The position numbers and the translations under genes are program-made. Below, piece after piece: positions 1-7,530 of a stretch of 12,881 nt of DNA. Source of the stretch: an uncultured Opitutia bacterium (GTDB lineage: Bacteria > Verrucomicrobiota > Verrucomicrobiia > Opitutales > UBA953); contig CAIYUD010000037.1 in NCBI GenBank assembly GCA_903929325.1, positions 1 through 12,881 on the forward strand, read 5' to 3'. Positions within the stretch are counted from its first letter, which is position 1; every line of letters starts with the position of its first letter. The notes under the pieces were generated by a model. That model had not been told where the DNA came from. It worked only from the letters and a program-made list of their open reading frames with translations, and did no database searches.

Positions 1-819
1 GAGCGCCGCTCGTACTCTCGCCAGATCGACAGGTCCGTCCACCAAGGCAAAACATGCGCTTCCACTGCCCGTCATCACTGCCGAAATACCGAGCACGGAT
101 TTGAGGGCGGCAAGGCCTTGAGCAAGCTCAGGGTGTCGGGCGAAGACGGGAGCCTGCAGGCTATTACCGAGTTTAACCACGGCGTCGGGATTGGATAAGG
201 CGGCGGCCAAAGCAACTTCCGCATCCGACTCTTTAGCATAGCTGCCGTCCGCAACGAGCCAACCGTAAGCGTGAGCAGTGGAAACTCCAAAAGCAGGTTT
301 AATCAAGAGCACATGACGTCCGTGGTAAGCGACGGCTTGAGAGCCAGAAAGCCTCTGCAATAAGTCACCTCGCTGACGCATCACCGTCGGCACAGGGTCG
401 ATAAAGAAAGCGCAGTCGGAGCCGACGGATGTCGCAAGCTCACGCAACCGAACATTATCGAAAGGACGACCAGATACCGTGTTCAGTATATGCAGTGCTG
501 TCGCAGCATCGGAACTGCCACCACCCAAGCCAGCACCATGTGGCACCTTCTTGCTTAGAGAAAAATGTCCATAGGGCGCTGATGAATAGGCTGCACGAAA
601 GACAGCAGCTGCTCGGAGTACCAAATTCGAGCCATCGACAGGGATGGAGGCATCGTCGCAGTCCATCGTGAACACAACGCCACCGGGCGAAAATTCCAAC
701 GTATCAGCAAGCGCAAGAGGCACGATACAACTGACAAGACGATGAAAGCCGTCAGCCTCGCGTCCAACGACAGCAAGGGAGAGGTTAAGTTTGGCTGGGG
801 CTCGCAGGGTGAGCTTCAC
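1..819 (-). CDS. ispE: 4-diphosphocytidyl-2-C-methyl-D-erythritol kinase, 3' end cut by window edge
   Basis: This GHMP-family kinase uses ATP to phosphorylate the 2-hydroxyl of CDP-methylerythritol in the cytosolic MEP pathway. I translated the reverse strand directly: 273 codons run without a stop to base 1, so only the last few residues are missing. Seen motifs: the N-terminal APAKLNLSLAVVGREADGFH with the active-site Lys10, the ATP-binding HGAGLGGGSSDAA at residues 94-106, SVGSDCAFF with the likely catalytic Asp135 (Lys10 and Asp141 in the E. coli enzyme), and the C-terminal MTGSGSACF near residues 249-257. The GTG at 817-819 puts Lys at position 10 as in E. coli; an in-frame GTG (823-825) and ATG (841-843) would add 2 or 8 residues, and none of the three has a clear ribosome binding site. 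It is divergent from the S9 peptidase. Identity is secure; the start is not. Confidence 0.95.
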   Translation of the reverse strand, partial: MKLTLRAPAKLNLSLAVVGREADGFHRLVSCIVPLALADTLEFSPGGVVFTMDCDDASIPVDGSNLVLRAAAVFRAAYSSAPYGHFSLSKKVPHGAGLGGGSSDAATALHILNTVSGRPFDNVRLRELATSVGSDCAFFIDPVPTVMRQRGDLLQRLSGSQAVAYHGRHVLLIKPAFGVSTAHAYGWLVADGSYAKESDAEVALAAALSNPDAVVKLGNSLQAPVFARHPELAQGLAALKSVLGISAVMTGSGSACFALVDGPVDLARVRAAL

Positions 820-870
820 AATCACACGGTGGTCAGACACCATCGGGTGGCAACCCTGCACCCTTAGGGA

Positions 871-888
871 TATTAAGGAACTATTAAG
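871..888. promoter_or_regulatory. Tandem TATTAAG heptamers, possible regulator half-sites
   Basis: TATTAAG occurs at 871-877 and again at 882-888 with a 4-base spacer, an 11-bp period that places both copies on one face of the helix. It lies in the divergent region between ispE and the S9 peptidase. OmpR/PhoB-family response regulators typically bind 7-bp direct repeats spaced this way, but I see nothing that names a regulator, and the AT-rich repeat may simply be promoter sequence. Only the repeat itself is observed. Confidence 0.25.
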
Positions 889-922
889 ACAGGCCGTTGT
901 CCGCGTAGAGATAGTCATACCC

Positions 923-3013
923 ATGACCCTATCCCGCATCTTTCTATACCCAATGGGTCTTTGCGTTGCCGCGACGGTGATAAACGCGGCCGAGGCAGTA
1001 CCACTTGTCGAGGCTCGTAAACAATTCACCAGTTGGGATCGTGCAATTTACAACGGTCTGCTTTATCACACGGAATGGTCTGAAGATGGTACTCACTTCG
1101 CCTACGACTGGCTAAAAGATGATGGTAAACGCGTACGGAGAGAACTCGACTGCACAACAGGTGTCATCAGCGACATCCCGCTCACTCCTTCACCGAAAAC
1201 AAATGAGGCAAAAACGGTAACGACTCGTAAAAAAGCTAGCACGCGTGCCGGGAAAATAATGAGTGCCGGGACCTATAACTTTACCTCCAGCAACCAGAAG
1301 TGGAAAGTTAAGTATACTGGAAATGTGTTGATCCTCGAATCAGGACTTGCGGGCGATAACACCTCGCGGCGACTTGCACCATCGGTCGATCCCGAAACTT
1401 TTTGGGAAGGCACTCCGAGTTGGTCGCCCGATGGCAGCCATTTTGCGATCTGGCTCTCACACAAAGTAGACACACGTAAATTAACCGTTCGAGAAGCTTC
1501 GACGGGTAAAGAAACAACAGCAAATTACGCGGTGGCGGGTGATACGTTACCAGAAAGTAGAGCTTGGGTCTTCTCGGTTGCCACTGGCGAGGGAAAGCCT
1601 GTGCCAACAAAACTACTCGAGCACATTTACTCCGCTGACCGACTGGATTGGACGCCCGACGGCACACGTCTACGCACGGAATACGTTCTTCGCGGTTTTG
1701 TGGGATTTGGGATACTTGAATTTGATACCCGCCAAGGTGCTTGGCGAAAAGTCATCGAGGAACACGATCCAAAGTTCAGTTTTCAAAGCGGCCTACATTT
1801 CCGCCATGATTTAGATGCTGAGACTACTCTCTGGGTATCTGAGCAAACGGGGTGGAGTCACCTTTACCGAATTGATTTACGCACGGGGCGCACCCTTAAC
1901 GCTGTGACCGCCGGCGAATGGGTTATGCAACGGGTTGTTCAAGTCGATCGCGCCCAGGGCTCTGTCCTCATCGAAGCACTTGGGCTAAACGCCGGCGAGA
2001 ACCCCTACCAAGCGCACCTCTGTCGCGTTAACCTCGACGGTACAGGATTCACCGATCTCACGCCCAGCAACGCTCACCACGAAATTAACCTTTCTCCCAA
2101 CGGGAAGTATTTCCTGGATACGGCTTCACGGCCCGACCTTCCGCCGACCTATACCGTGCGTCGCACAAACGACGGATCGATTGTCGCTACACTCGGTGTC
2201 GCTGATATTTCCCGAGCGACACAGGCTGGCTGGTCTCCACCCATTCCCTTCCACACCAAAGACCGTGATGGTAAGTATGATATCTGGGGCGTCATCCATC
2301 GACCAAAACCCTTCGACCCAACCAAAAGCTATCCAGTTCTTGAGCACATCTATGCCGGGCCACACGATTCATTTACACAAGCAGGCTTCTCTCGGTGGTG
2401 GTATGATGTCGTCCGTGAACCTAATATTAACGGATTCTATGTCGTGCAAATTGACGGCCTCGGCACACGCAATCGCGGACGCGAATTTCATCAACGCTCT
2501 TGGCAAAACTTACGGGATGCGGGATTACCTGACCGCATCCTCTGGTTACAAGCTGCTGCCAAAATAGAGCCGCAGATGGATCTTGCGCGCGTCGGTATCT
2601 TTGGCGGTTCAGCCGGTGGACAAAATACCGTCTTCGCACTTCTTGATCACGGCGACTTCTACCGAGCAGGGGCTGCCGACTGTGGTTGTTACGATAACCG
2701 CGTAGATAAAATTTGGTGGAACGAACAATGGCTTGGTTGGCCCATTGGCCCTGCCTATGACCATAACCGTTGTGCGAATTTTGCAGAAAAACTTCGTAAC
2801 CCCCTTCTGATGACCGTTGGCGAGATTGATACGAATGTCGATCCGCGCAGCAGCAGTGAACTTAGGGATGCCTTTATCGCCGCAGGCAAAGGCAACTTAC
2901 TCGACTACCGCGTCGTCCCAGGCATCGGCCACGGGGCCTGCGAGCAAGACGACATGCGACAAGTCCGTCTTAATTTCTTTATCAAACACCTCGGCGGTCC
3001 GAAACCACGTTAA
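923..3013 (+). CDS. Secreted S9 family serine peptidase (dipeptidyl peptidase IV type)
   Basis: This 696-residue protein has an N-terminal DPPIV-type beta-propeller followed by an alpha/beta-hydrolase peptidase domain, and probably removes dipeptides from peptides outside the cytoplasm. A signal peptide is visible at residues 1 to about 24 (hydrophobic core, then NAAEA before VPL). The propeller carries the family motif SEQTGWSHLY near residue 306. In the catalytic domain (about 465-696), YAGP has the oxyanion-hole candidate Tyr477, GGSAGG carries the nucleophile Ser563, GEIDTNVDP gives Asp636 and GIGHG gives His670, so the triad is complete and in normal order and spacing. I chose the ATG at 923 because an in-frame TTG at 791 would overlap ispE and bury the signal peptide. 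Substrate specificity (DPP IV, prolyl tripeptidyl or acylaminoacyl peptidase) cannot be told from sequence alone. It is a single-gene unit convergent with xerC. Confidence 0.92.
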   Translation: MTLSRIFLYPMGLCVAATVINAAEAVPLVEARKQFTSWDRAIYNGLLYHTEWSEDGTHFAYDWLKDDGKRVRRELDCTTGVISDIPLTPSPKTNEAKTVTTRKKASTRAGKIMSAGTYNFTSSNQKWKVKYTGNVLILESGLAGDNTSRRLAPSVDPETFWEGTPSWSPDGSHFAIWLSHKVDTRKLTVREASTGKETTANYAVAGDTLPESRAWVFSVATGEGKPVPTKLLEHIYSADRLDWTPDGTRLRTEYVLRGFVGFGILEFDTRQGAWRKVIEEHDPKFSFQSGLHFRHDLDAETTLWVSEQTGWSHLYRIDLRTGRTLNAVTAGEWVMQRVVQVDRAQGSVLIEALGLNAGENPYQAHLCRVNLDGTGFTDLTPSNAHHEINLSPNGKYFLDTASRPDLPPTYTVRRTNDGSIVATLGVADISRATQAGWSPPIPFHTKDRDGKYDIWGVIHRPKPFDPTKSYPVLEHIYAGPHDSFTQAGFSRWWYDVVREPNINGFYVVQIDGLGTRNRGREFHQRSWQNLRDAGLPDRILWLQAAAKIEPQMDLARVGIFGGSAGGQNTVFALLDHGDFYRAGAADCGCYDNRVDKIWWNEQWLGWPIGPAYDHNRCANFAEKLRNPLLMTVGEIDTNVDPRSSSELRDAFIAAGKGNLLDYRVVPGIGHGACEQDDMRQVRLNFFIKHLGGPKPR

Positions 3014-3037
3014 GCTCAGCCCCGCGGGTGAGCTTTT
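3012..3037 (+). terminator. Putative intrinsic terminator of the S9 peptidase gene
   Basis: An inverted repeat AAGCTCA...TGAGCTT (7 bp) is extended by CCC/GGG after a one-base bulge, around a CGC loop, and is followed by TTTT at 3034-3037. It begins in the S9 stop codon and lies almost wholly within the last codons of xerC on the other strand. The reverse strand has no T tract after the stem, so it should act on the + transcript only. The short T tract makes it a moderate candidate. Confidence 0.5.
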
Positions 3038-3960
3038 CGATGAACTTCACGAAGCTTGGCAACGGTGAGATGTGTGTAAATTTGCGTGGTCGAAAGGGAT
3101 GCGTGACCTAGTTGCTCCTGAACGTGACGTAAATCTGCACCATTGGACAAGAGGTGCGTGGCGCAGGCGTGGCGTAATTTATGCGGCGTCAAATCCATGG
3201 GTAAACCCGCTGCACGTAAACGTGCTTTGAGCATTAATTGAACCGCACGTGGCTGGAGCGCGCCGGTTCGACGAGCCAATAAGAGTGGCTCCGTTCGTTT
3301 GGCTCCACCGCGGAGTGCTAAATAATCGCGCACCGCAGCGATTGCCATTTCACCAACAGGGACAACGCGCTCTTTAGACCCTTTACCGAGAACCCGCGCC
3401 AAACCTGTGGTCAAATCAACGTCGCCCACGCTAAGTCCACAAAGCTCGGAAACGCGTAAGCCACCCCCGTACAGGAGTTCAAGCGCTGCACGGTCGCACG
3501 CACGGGTTAGAGGTGACTCCCGCGACGTCACTTTACCTTCAGGCTCAACCAAGAGCGCATCGGTTTGATTTTCAGTTAAGATTTTTGGTAGCGAGCGTGG
3601 CAACTTCGGTAAGGTCAACCCAGCAGCTGGTGTGGCTTCAATGCCTCCACGCTCACGTAGATCCGCAAGGAAAGCGCGCACGGCCGATACTTGATTGTGT
3701 ACCGAAGTGCGGGCATGTGACTTCTGTCGTTCGATAACAAAGTCGCGCAAGTTGCGTGCACTGACGGACGACCAATCACCCTTCCAACCCGTGCCTTTCG
3801 CTAACCAATGAGCAAAACCTTTGAGCGAACGGCCATAGGTGAGACATGTCCTGGTAGAAAGACGACGTCCTGCTAGCTGCCTGCTAAGAAAATCTGCAAC
3901 CGTCGGTTGACCCGGCCAAACCGCCGCATCGGCGCTTATCTCAGAACGGCGACGTCTCAC
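3016..3960 (-). CDS. xerC: XerC/XerD-type tyrosine recombinase
   Basis: This 314-residue tyrosine recombinase probably works with a second Xer protein to resolve chromosome dimers at dif. The N-terminal SAM-like core-binding domain spans about residues 20-110 (PTVADFLSRQLAGRRLSTRT region) and the catalytic domain about 125-310. All active-site residues are present: Arg169 in GGGLRVSEL, Lys193 in GKGSKERVVPVG, His260 and Arg263 in LTPHKLRHACATHLL, His286 in LGHASLSTTQIYTH and nucleophile Tyr295, matching the spacing in E. coli XerC (R148, K172, H240, R243, H266, Y275). The length is typical of Xer (about 300), not of phage integrases. The start is GTG (3958-3960), overlapping the queF TGA as GTGA, so translation is probably coupled. 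The stop lies two bases from that of the convergent S9 gene. No dif site, integron or mobile context is seen. XerC versus XerD cannot be settled here. Confidence 0.93.
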   Translation of the reverse strand: MRRRRSEISADAAVWPGQPTVADFLSRQLAGRRLSTRTCLTYGRSLKGFAHWLAKGTGWKGDWSSVSARNLRDFVIERQKSHARTSVHNQVSAVRAFLADLRERGGIEATPAAGLTLPKLPRSLPKILTENQTDALLVEPEGKVTSRESPLTRACDRAALELLYGGGLRVSELCGLSVGDVDLTTGLARVLGKGSKERVVPVGEMAIAAVRDYLALRGGAKRTEPLLLARRTGALQPRAVQLMLKARLRAAGLPMDLTPHKLRHACATHLLSNGADLRHVQEQLGHASLSTTQIYTHLTVAKLREVHRKAHPRG

Positions 3961-4367
3961 GCAGGTTTACGACCATGCTCAGCACGGACCGTAATACCAA
4001 TACCACCACGCACCTCAAAAACTCCGGTGACTTCACACCAAACGGGATCGAGAGCTTTGACGAGGTCGTCGAGGATCTTGTTGGTAAGATGCTCGTGAAA
4101 GACGCCTTGGTTGCGGTAAGACCAAAAATACAATTTCAAAGACTTCGATTCAACAATCCGTGGGCCGGGTATGTAACGAATGGTGATGGTTGCAAAATCA
4201 GGCTGTCCGGTCGCTGGACAGAGACAGGTAAACTCGGACGTAGAGAGCTCGACAGTGTACTGTCGACCTGCATTCCGATTCGGAAAGGTCTCCAGGGTGG
4301 TTTGTGGCTGATTCTGAACATTCCCTAAATGGGAAAGACCAGAGAGGTCCTCGGGCTTAGTGGCCAT
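3957..4367 (-). CDS. queF: NADPH-dependent 7-cyano-7-deazaguanine (preQ0) reductase
   Basis: QueF reduces the nitrile of preQ0 to the aminomethyl group of preQ1 with two NADPH, the last free-base step before insertion into tRNA as queuosine precursor. The 136-residue protein is the short, single-domain form (B. subtilis type, about 165 residues) rather than the 282-residue E. coli form. Seen motifs: EFTCLCPATGQPDF with catalytic Cys50 and Asp57, the QueF-specific ESKSLKLY at 73-80, and FHEH with Glu92. Cys-to-Asp (+7) and Cys-to-Glu (+42) spacings match Cys55, Asp62 and Glu97 of the Bacillus enzyme. The extra Cys48 two residues before the nucleophile replaces the usual Ser or similar residue. 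The ATG at 4365-4367 has no Shine-Dalgarno sequence but is preceded by an inverted repeat. It is first in a two-gene unit with xerC; no other queuosine gene is nearby. Confidence 0.96.
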   Translation of the reverse strand: MATKPEDLSGLSHLGNVQNQPQTTLETFPNRNAGRQYTVELSTSEFTCLCPATGQPDFATITIRYIPGPRIVESKSLKLYFWSYRNQGVFHEHLTNKILDDLVKALDPVWCEVTGVFEVRGGIGITVRAEHGRKPA

Positions 4368-4371
4368 AACA

Positions 4372-4411
4372 CAAGGGAACCAAACTACCGTGCGGAGACA
4401 AGGTTTCCTTG
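4372..4411 (-). promoter_or_regulatory. Inverted repeats in the queF leader, possible RNA switch or operator
   Basis: On the queF sense strand CAAGGAAACC (4411-4402) can pair with GGTTCCCTTG (4381-4372), ten pairs including one G-U, leaving a 20-base loop and ending four bases before the queF ATG. The same upstream arm can instead fold into a small hairpin with CAAGG (4411-4407) paired to CCTTG (4403-4399) around AAA. The two foldings exclude each other. The position before a queuosine gene invites comparison with preQ1 riboswitches, but I do not see their conserved elements, and a protein operator or chance is equally possible. Confidence 0.3.
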
Positions 4412-4509
4412 CTTTAAAAGCCTAAGGGTAAGGCGGCATCCCTTTGTTCATCGACCCATCCTGCTTCCCTCTTGCCTCAACGCTGTCTACAGATTGCCTC
4501 TATTAACGC

Positions 4510-5664
4510 ATGGAACCTAGGCACATTGCCATCCTCGGTGCCTCTGGCTCCATCGGCCAGTCTACCCTCGCAGTCGTTCGCGCCCACCCCACCCGACTAC
4601 GCGTGTCGGGTCTAGCCGCCCGTGCAAACTGGGAAGCACTTGTGGCACCTGCCAAAGAATTCCAAGTTACGGTGATTGCTTTAACGGATCCACAGGCAGC
4701 TGCCGCAGCACGTGCTTCTGGAAAATTCGCCCCAGGCGTACGTATTCTTGAAGGGATCGAAGGCGTCACGGAAGTCGCCTGCTTGCCCGAAGTGCAAACC
4801 GTTGTTTTAGCCATCGTGGGTACAGCCGGACTTCACCCAACCCTCGCCGCTATCCGCGCAGGCAAAACAATCGCTTTAGCGAGTAAAGAAATTCTGGTGC
4901 TCGCCGGTAATACAGTGACTGCCCTTGCACGCGCAAGAGGCGTTCAACTTTTACCTGTCGATAGTGAGCACAATGCCCTGCACCAACTTTTACGCGGGAA
5001 ACGTAGCGACGAAATTTCGCGCCTTATCCTAACCGCTTCGGGTGGACCTTTTCGCACGCTCGCTCTTGAGAAATTAAGCGAGGTCTCGCCTGAAGACGCG
5101 CTGCGCCACCCCAACTGGTCGATGGGCCCCAAGATCACCATCGACTCTGCGACGATGGCAAACAAGGGCCTCGAAATTATTGAAGCGCGGTGGCTCTTTG
5201 ATTTACCCGAGTCACGGATTGACGTGGTGATCCATCCACAAAGCACCATCCACGCGATGGTTGTGCTGAGCGATGGCACGCTGCAGGCACAACTCAGCTC
5301 GCCATCAATGGCGTACCCGATTCAAGACTGCTTGCTCGCACCTGAACGCCCTGCCTGCTCTGCCCCGCGACTCGATTTCACACAAACCCTCAATCTGGAA
5401 CTTTCGCCGCCTGAAGTTAAACGCTACCCGATGCTCAGTTTAGCACGGCAAGCCGCACAGAGCGGCGGAACCCTCCCTGCGGTATTTAACGCTGCCAATG
5501 AAGTCGCAGTCGCTGCTTTCTTAGCTCGGCGCATTCGCTTCACGGATATCAGCCGCATCGTAGAAGAAGTTTTAAGTGCGTCACCATCCGCCACCGAGTC
5601 ACTTGATTCCGTACTCGCAGCTGACGCAGAAGCACGTCGAATGGCAGAATTGAAGGTTGTCTAA
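4510..5664 (+). CDS. dxr: 1-deoxy-D-xylulose 5-phosphate reductoisomerase
   Basis: Dxr (IspC) rearranges and reduces deoxyxylulose phosphate to 2-C-methyl-D-erythritol 4-phosphate with NADPH and a divalent metal, the first committed MEP step. The 384-residue protein (398 in E. coli) shows the nucleotide-binding ILGASGSIGQST at 8-19, the metal-binding PVDSEHNAL with Asp151 and Glu153, LTASGGPFR at 174-182, the flexible loop HPNWSMGPKITIDSATM, substrate residues Ser213, Asn218 and Lys219, third metal ligand Glu222 in NKGLEIIEA, and VVIHPQSTIHAMV. These match D150, E152, S222, N227, K228 and E231 of E. coli. The usual ANKE[ST]LV motif reads ASKEILV here, a minor variant. The ATG at 4510 begins just before the dinucleotide-binding strand, so the start is well supported despite no Shine-Dalgarno sequence. 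It is followed 56 bases later by rseP in the same direction, a common pairing. Confidence 0.97.
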   Translation: MEPRHIAILGASGSIGQSTLAVVRAHPTRLRVSGLAARANWEALVAPAKEFQVTVIALTDPQAAAAARASGKFAPGVRILEGIEGVTEVACLPEVQTVVLAIVGTAGLHPTLAAIRAGKTIALASKEILVLAGNTVTALARARGVQLLPVDSEHNALHQLLRGKRSDEISRLILTASGGPFRTLALEKLSEVSPEDALRHPNWSMGPKITIDSATMANKGLEIIEARWLFDLPESRIDVVIHPQSTIHAMVVLSDGTLQAQLSSPSMAYPIQDCLLAPERPACSAPRLDFTQTLNLELSPPEVKRYPMLSLARQAAQSGGTLPAVFNAANEVAVAAFLARRIRFTDISRIVEEVLSASPSATESLDSVLAADAEARRMAELKVV

Positions 5665-5720
5665 CCTTTAGCGCCGCAGACTTTACATTAACAATCTTCC
5701 TCAAACTTATCTTTTTACTC

Positions 5721-7520
5721 ATGCCTCTCTCCTTCCAAGAACTCTTCGGCAACGCCTGGGGCATCGGCTTAGCGGTTATCTTTTTTGGCGGCTCGATATT
5801 TGTCCATGAACTCGGCCACTTTCTCGCTGCACGCTGGCGTGGACTAAAAATCGAACGATTCTCGATCGGCATGGGCCCACGGGTCTTTGGTTGGACCGGA
5901 AAAGACGGCGTGGATTACCGTATTTCACTTTTCCCAATTGGGGGTTATGTCGCCCTACCCCAAATGGCAGACATGTCAGGGGTCGAAGGCGAAAATGAAG
6001 ACAGCGCGGAAAAACTTCCGCCCATTTCCTATGCTGACAAAATGTGGGTCGCTGTCGCCGGTGCCTTTTTTAATGTCATCTTTGCATTCTTCCTCGCCTG
6101 TATCCTTTGGAACGCGGGTATGCCCATGCAGGAAGGCAGCGAAACGACCGTAGTCGGTCATGTTGACAAGACTATCGGCAACGGCGGCACACTCGCTGAT
6201 TTAGGCGCTGCCAACACCGTTCCTGGACCGGCCTACCGTGCAGGCGTATTGCCGGGTGATCGCATCTTGGCGGTCGATGGCAACAGCGTGACCCAGTGGC
6301 ATCAAATCACCGAGGCCATCATGCTCGGGAATCGAAAAGACGCTGCCGGTAAACCTTTGTGCGTTCTGACTATCGAGCGCGCGGGCGTCACCAAAGACAT
6401 CGTTTTACAGCCCGAACTCGTCGAGATGAATAGCACGATGAAAGATCGCGTTCGTCTGACGGGCATGGAACCGCGTACGAGCGTTCTCCTAGGGACACCC
6501 TTACCTCGCTCACCAGCTGAGTCAGCGGGCATTAAAGCGGAAGATGAAGTTGTGGCGGTGGACGGACAAACTGTCTTCGGGGCAGACTCCTTTATGGACT
6601 TGCTACGGGTCGATTCACCGGGTGCACGCAAACTTACCATTAAGCGCGGCGGACAAGAACAAGTGATTGAAGTCACCCCTGTGCCCATCCTTCGCACCAA
6701 TCCAATTGGGGCGATTACCCACGGAGAAAATGGAGAATTTCGTGTCGTGCTCATTCCGGTACCCGATGCATCGAATAAGGATAAAGTTCGGCTCGTCATC
6801 CACAGCGCAACGGGCGACAAAGCCACGACCGAAGCCCTTTCCCTTGGTACAATTCTCGATAAAGCGGATGGTCGCGAGATTACCGCTATTCGCTCGCTCG
6901 ACGACCTTGTGGAAGTGTCGAGCCCCGGCGGTCGCGATCTCAATATCTTCTGGAAGCGCGGAACGACCGACGGGAATCTCATCTTACGCAAAGCGACCGC
7001 ACGCATTGTTCAACCTGCCGCCATCCCATCCATTGGCGCAGATATTCATTCACGCGCCGTCACCGTCAAGCGCAGCCCTATCGATCAATTTGTGGGGGCA
7101 TTTTGGTCGACGATTAACACCCTGACTCGCCTCTTTGACCGCAGCTCCGACATTCACCTCAACCAACTGATGGGGGCAATTTCGATTGCGAAAATGTATG
7201 TCAATCTATCCGAAGACATCCGGCTCGTCATTTGGTTCTCTGTGGTGATCAACATCAACCTCGCGATCCTTAATCTACTGCCGATACCGGTGCTCGACGG
7301 CGGCCACATGCTGATTGCCACGATTGAACGTATCCGTCGCCGTGCCCTGCCTTCCAAAGTCGTTATCTGGATTCAATATCTCTTTGTCGGCCTATTCATG
7401 TCACTCATGGCTTACGTACTTCTCAATGACGTCCGCCGTTGCTCGGGCGACGGGGATGCCCGTCTGCGAAACGAACTCCTCCAGCAGCACGTCCTTCGTA
7501 CGGTTGAGTTTGGTAAATAA
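5721..7520 (+). CDS. rseP: RIP-type site-2 metalloprotease, RseP family, with extra PDZ-like segment
   Basis: A membrane zinc protease of family M50 that cuts substrates within or near the inner membrane, such as anti-sigma factors or leftover signal peptides. At 599 residues it is about 150 longer than E. coli RseP. Seen: first membrane segment (about 12-36) with HELGH, ligands His29 and His33 and catalytic Glu30; second segment (about 108-130) with GAFFN at 114-118; PDZ-like domains at about 142-235 and 245-322; a third, degenerate PDZ-like segment at about 372-432; third segment (about 500-522) running into NLLPIPVLDGGH with zinc ligand Asp526; fourth segment (about 547-568). A cytosolic tail follows. 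It probably shares the dxr transcript; the 56-base gap shows no convincing promoter. There is no Shine-Dalgarno sequence before the ATG, only a pyrimidine-rich stretch. The true substrate is unknown, since no anti-sigma factor gene is in view. Confidence 0.93.
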   Translation: MPLSFQELFGNAWGIGLAVIFFGGSIFVHELGHFLAARWRGLKIERFSIGMGPRVFGWTGKDGVDYRISLFPIGGYVALPQMADMSGVEGENEDSAEKLPPISYADKMWVAVAGAFFNVIFAFFLACILWNAGMPMQEGSETTVVGHVDKTIGNGGTLADLGAANTVPGPAYRAGVLPGDRILAVDGNSVTQWHQITEAIMLGNRKDAAGKPLCVLTIERAGVTKDIVLQPELVEMNSTMKDRVRLTGMEPRTSVLLGTPLPRSPAESAGIKAEDEVVAVDGQTVFGADSFMDLLRVDSPGARKLTIKRGGQEQVIEVTPVPILRTNPIGAITHGENGEFRVVLIPVPDASNKDKVRLVIHSATGDKATTEALSLGTILDKADGREITAIRSLDDLVEVSSPGGRDLNIFWKRGTTDGNLILRKATARIVQPAAIPSIGADIHSRAVTVKRSPIDQFVGAFWSTINTLTRLFDRSSDIHLNQLMGAISIAKMYVNLSEDIRLVIWFSVVININLAILNLLPIPVLDGGHMLIATIERIRRRALPSKVVIWIQYLFVGLFMSLMAYVLLNDVRRCSGDGDARLRNELLQQHVLRTVEFGK

Positions 7521-7530
7521 GCTGACGCCT

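Noticed and set aside
791..922. In-frame TTG upstream extension of the S9 peptidase.
   Set aside because: It would overlap the start of ispE and place 44 residues before a clear signal peptide; the ATG at 923 explains the protein better.
3016..3960. Phage or integron integrase marking a mobile element.
   Set aside because: Length and motif spacing fit housekeeping Xer proteins and there are no attachment sites, cassettes, tRNA or phage genes nearby.
4368..4509. Classical preQ1-I riboswitch before queF.
   Set aside because: The leader has competing stems but not the short stem with A-rich tail and conserved loop bases of that class.
5665..5720. Separate promoter for rseP in the 56-base gap after dxr.
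   Set aside because: TTGTCT with a 17-base spacer leads only to ACTTTA, a poor -10 match; co-transcription is simpler.
6302..7006. A 234-codon open frame antisense to rseP.
   Set aside because: It is an arginine/serine/proline-rich reading of the reverse strand with no recognisable domain, while the + strand encodes the RseP PDZ region.
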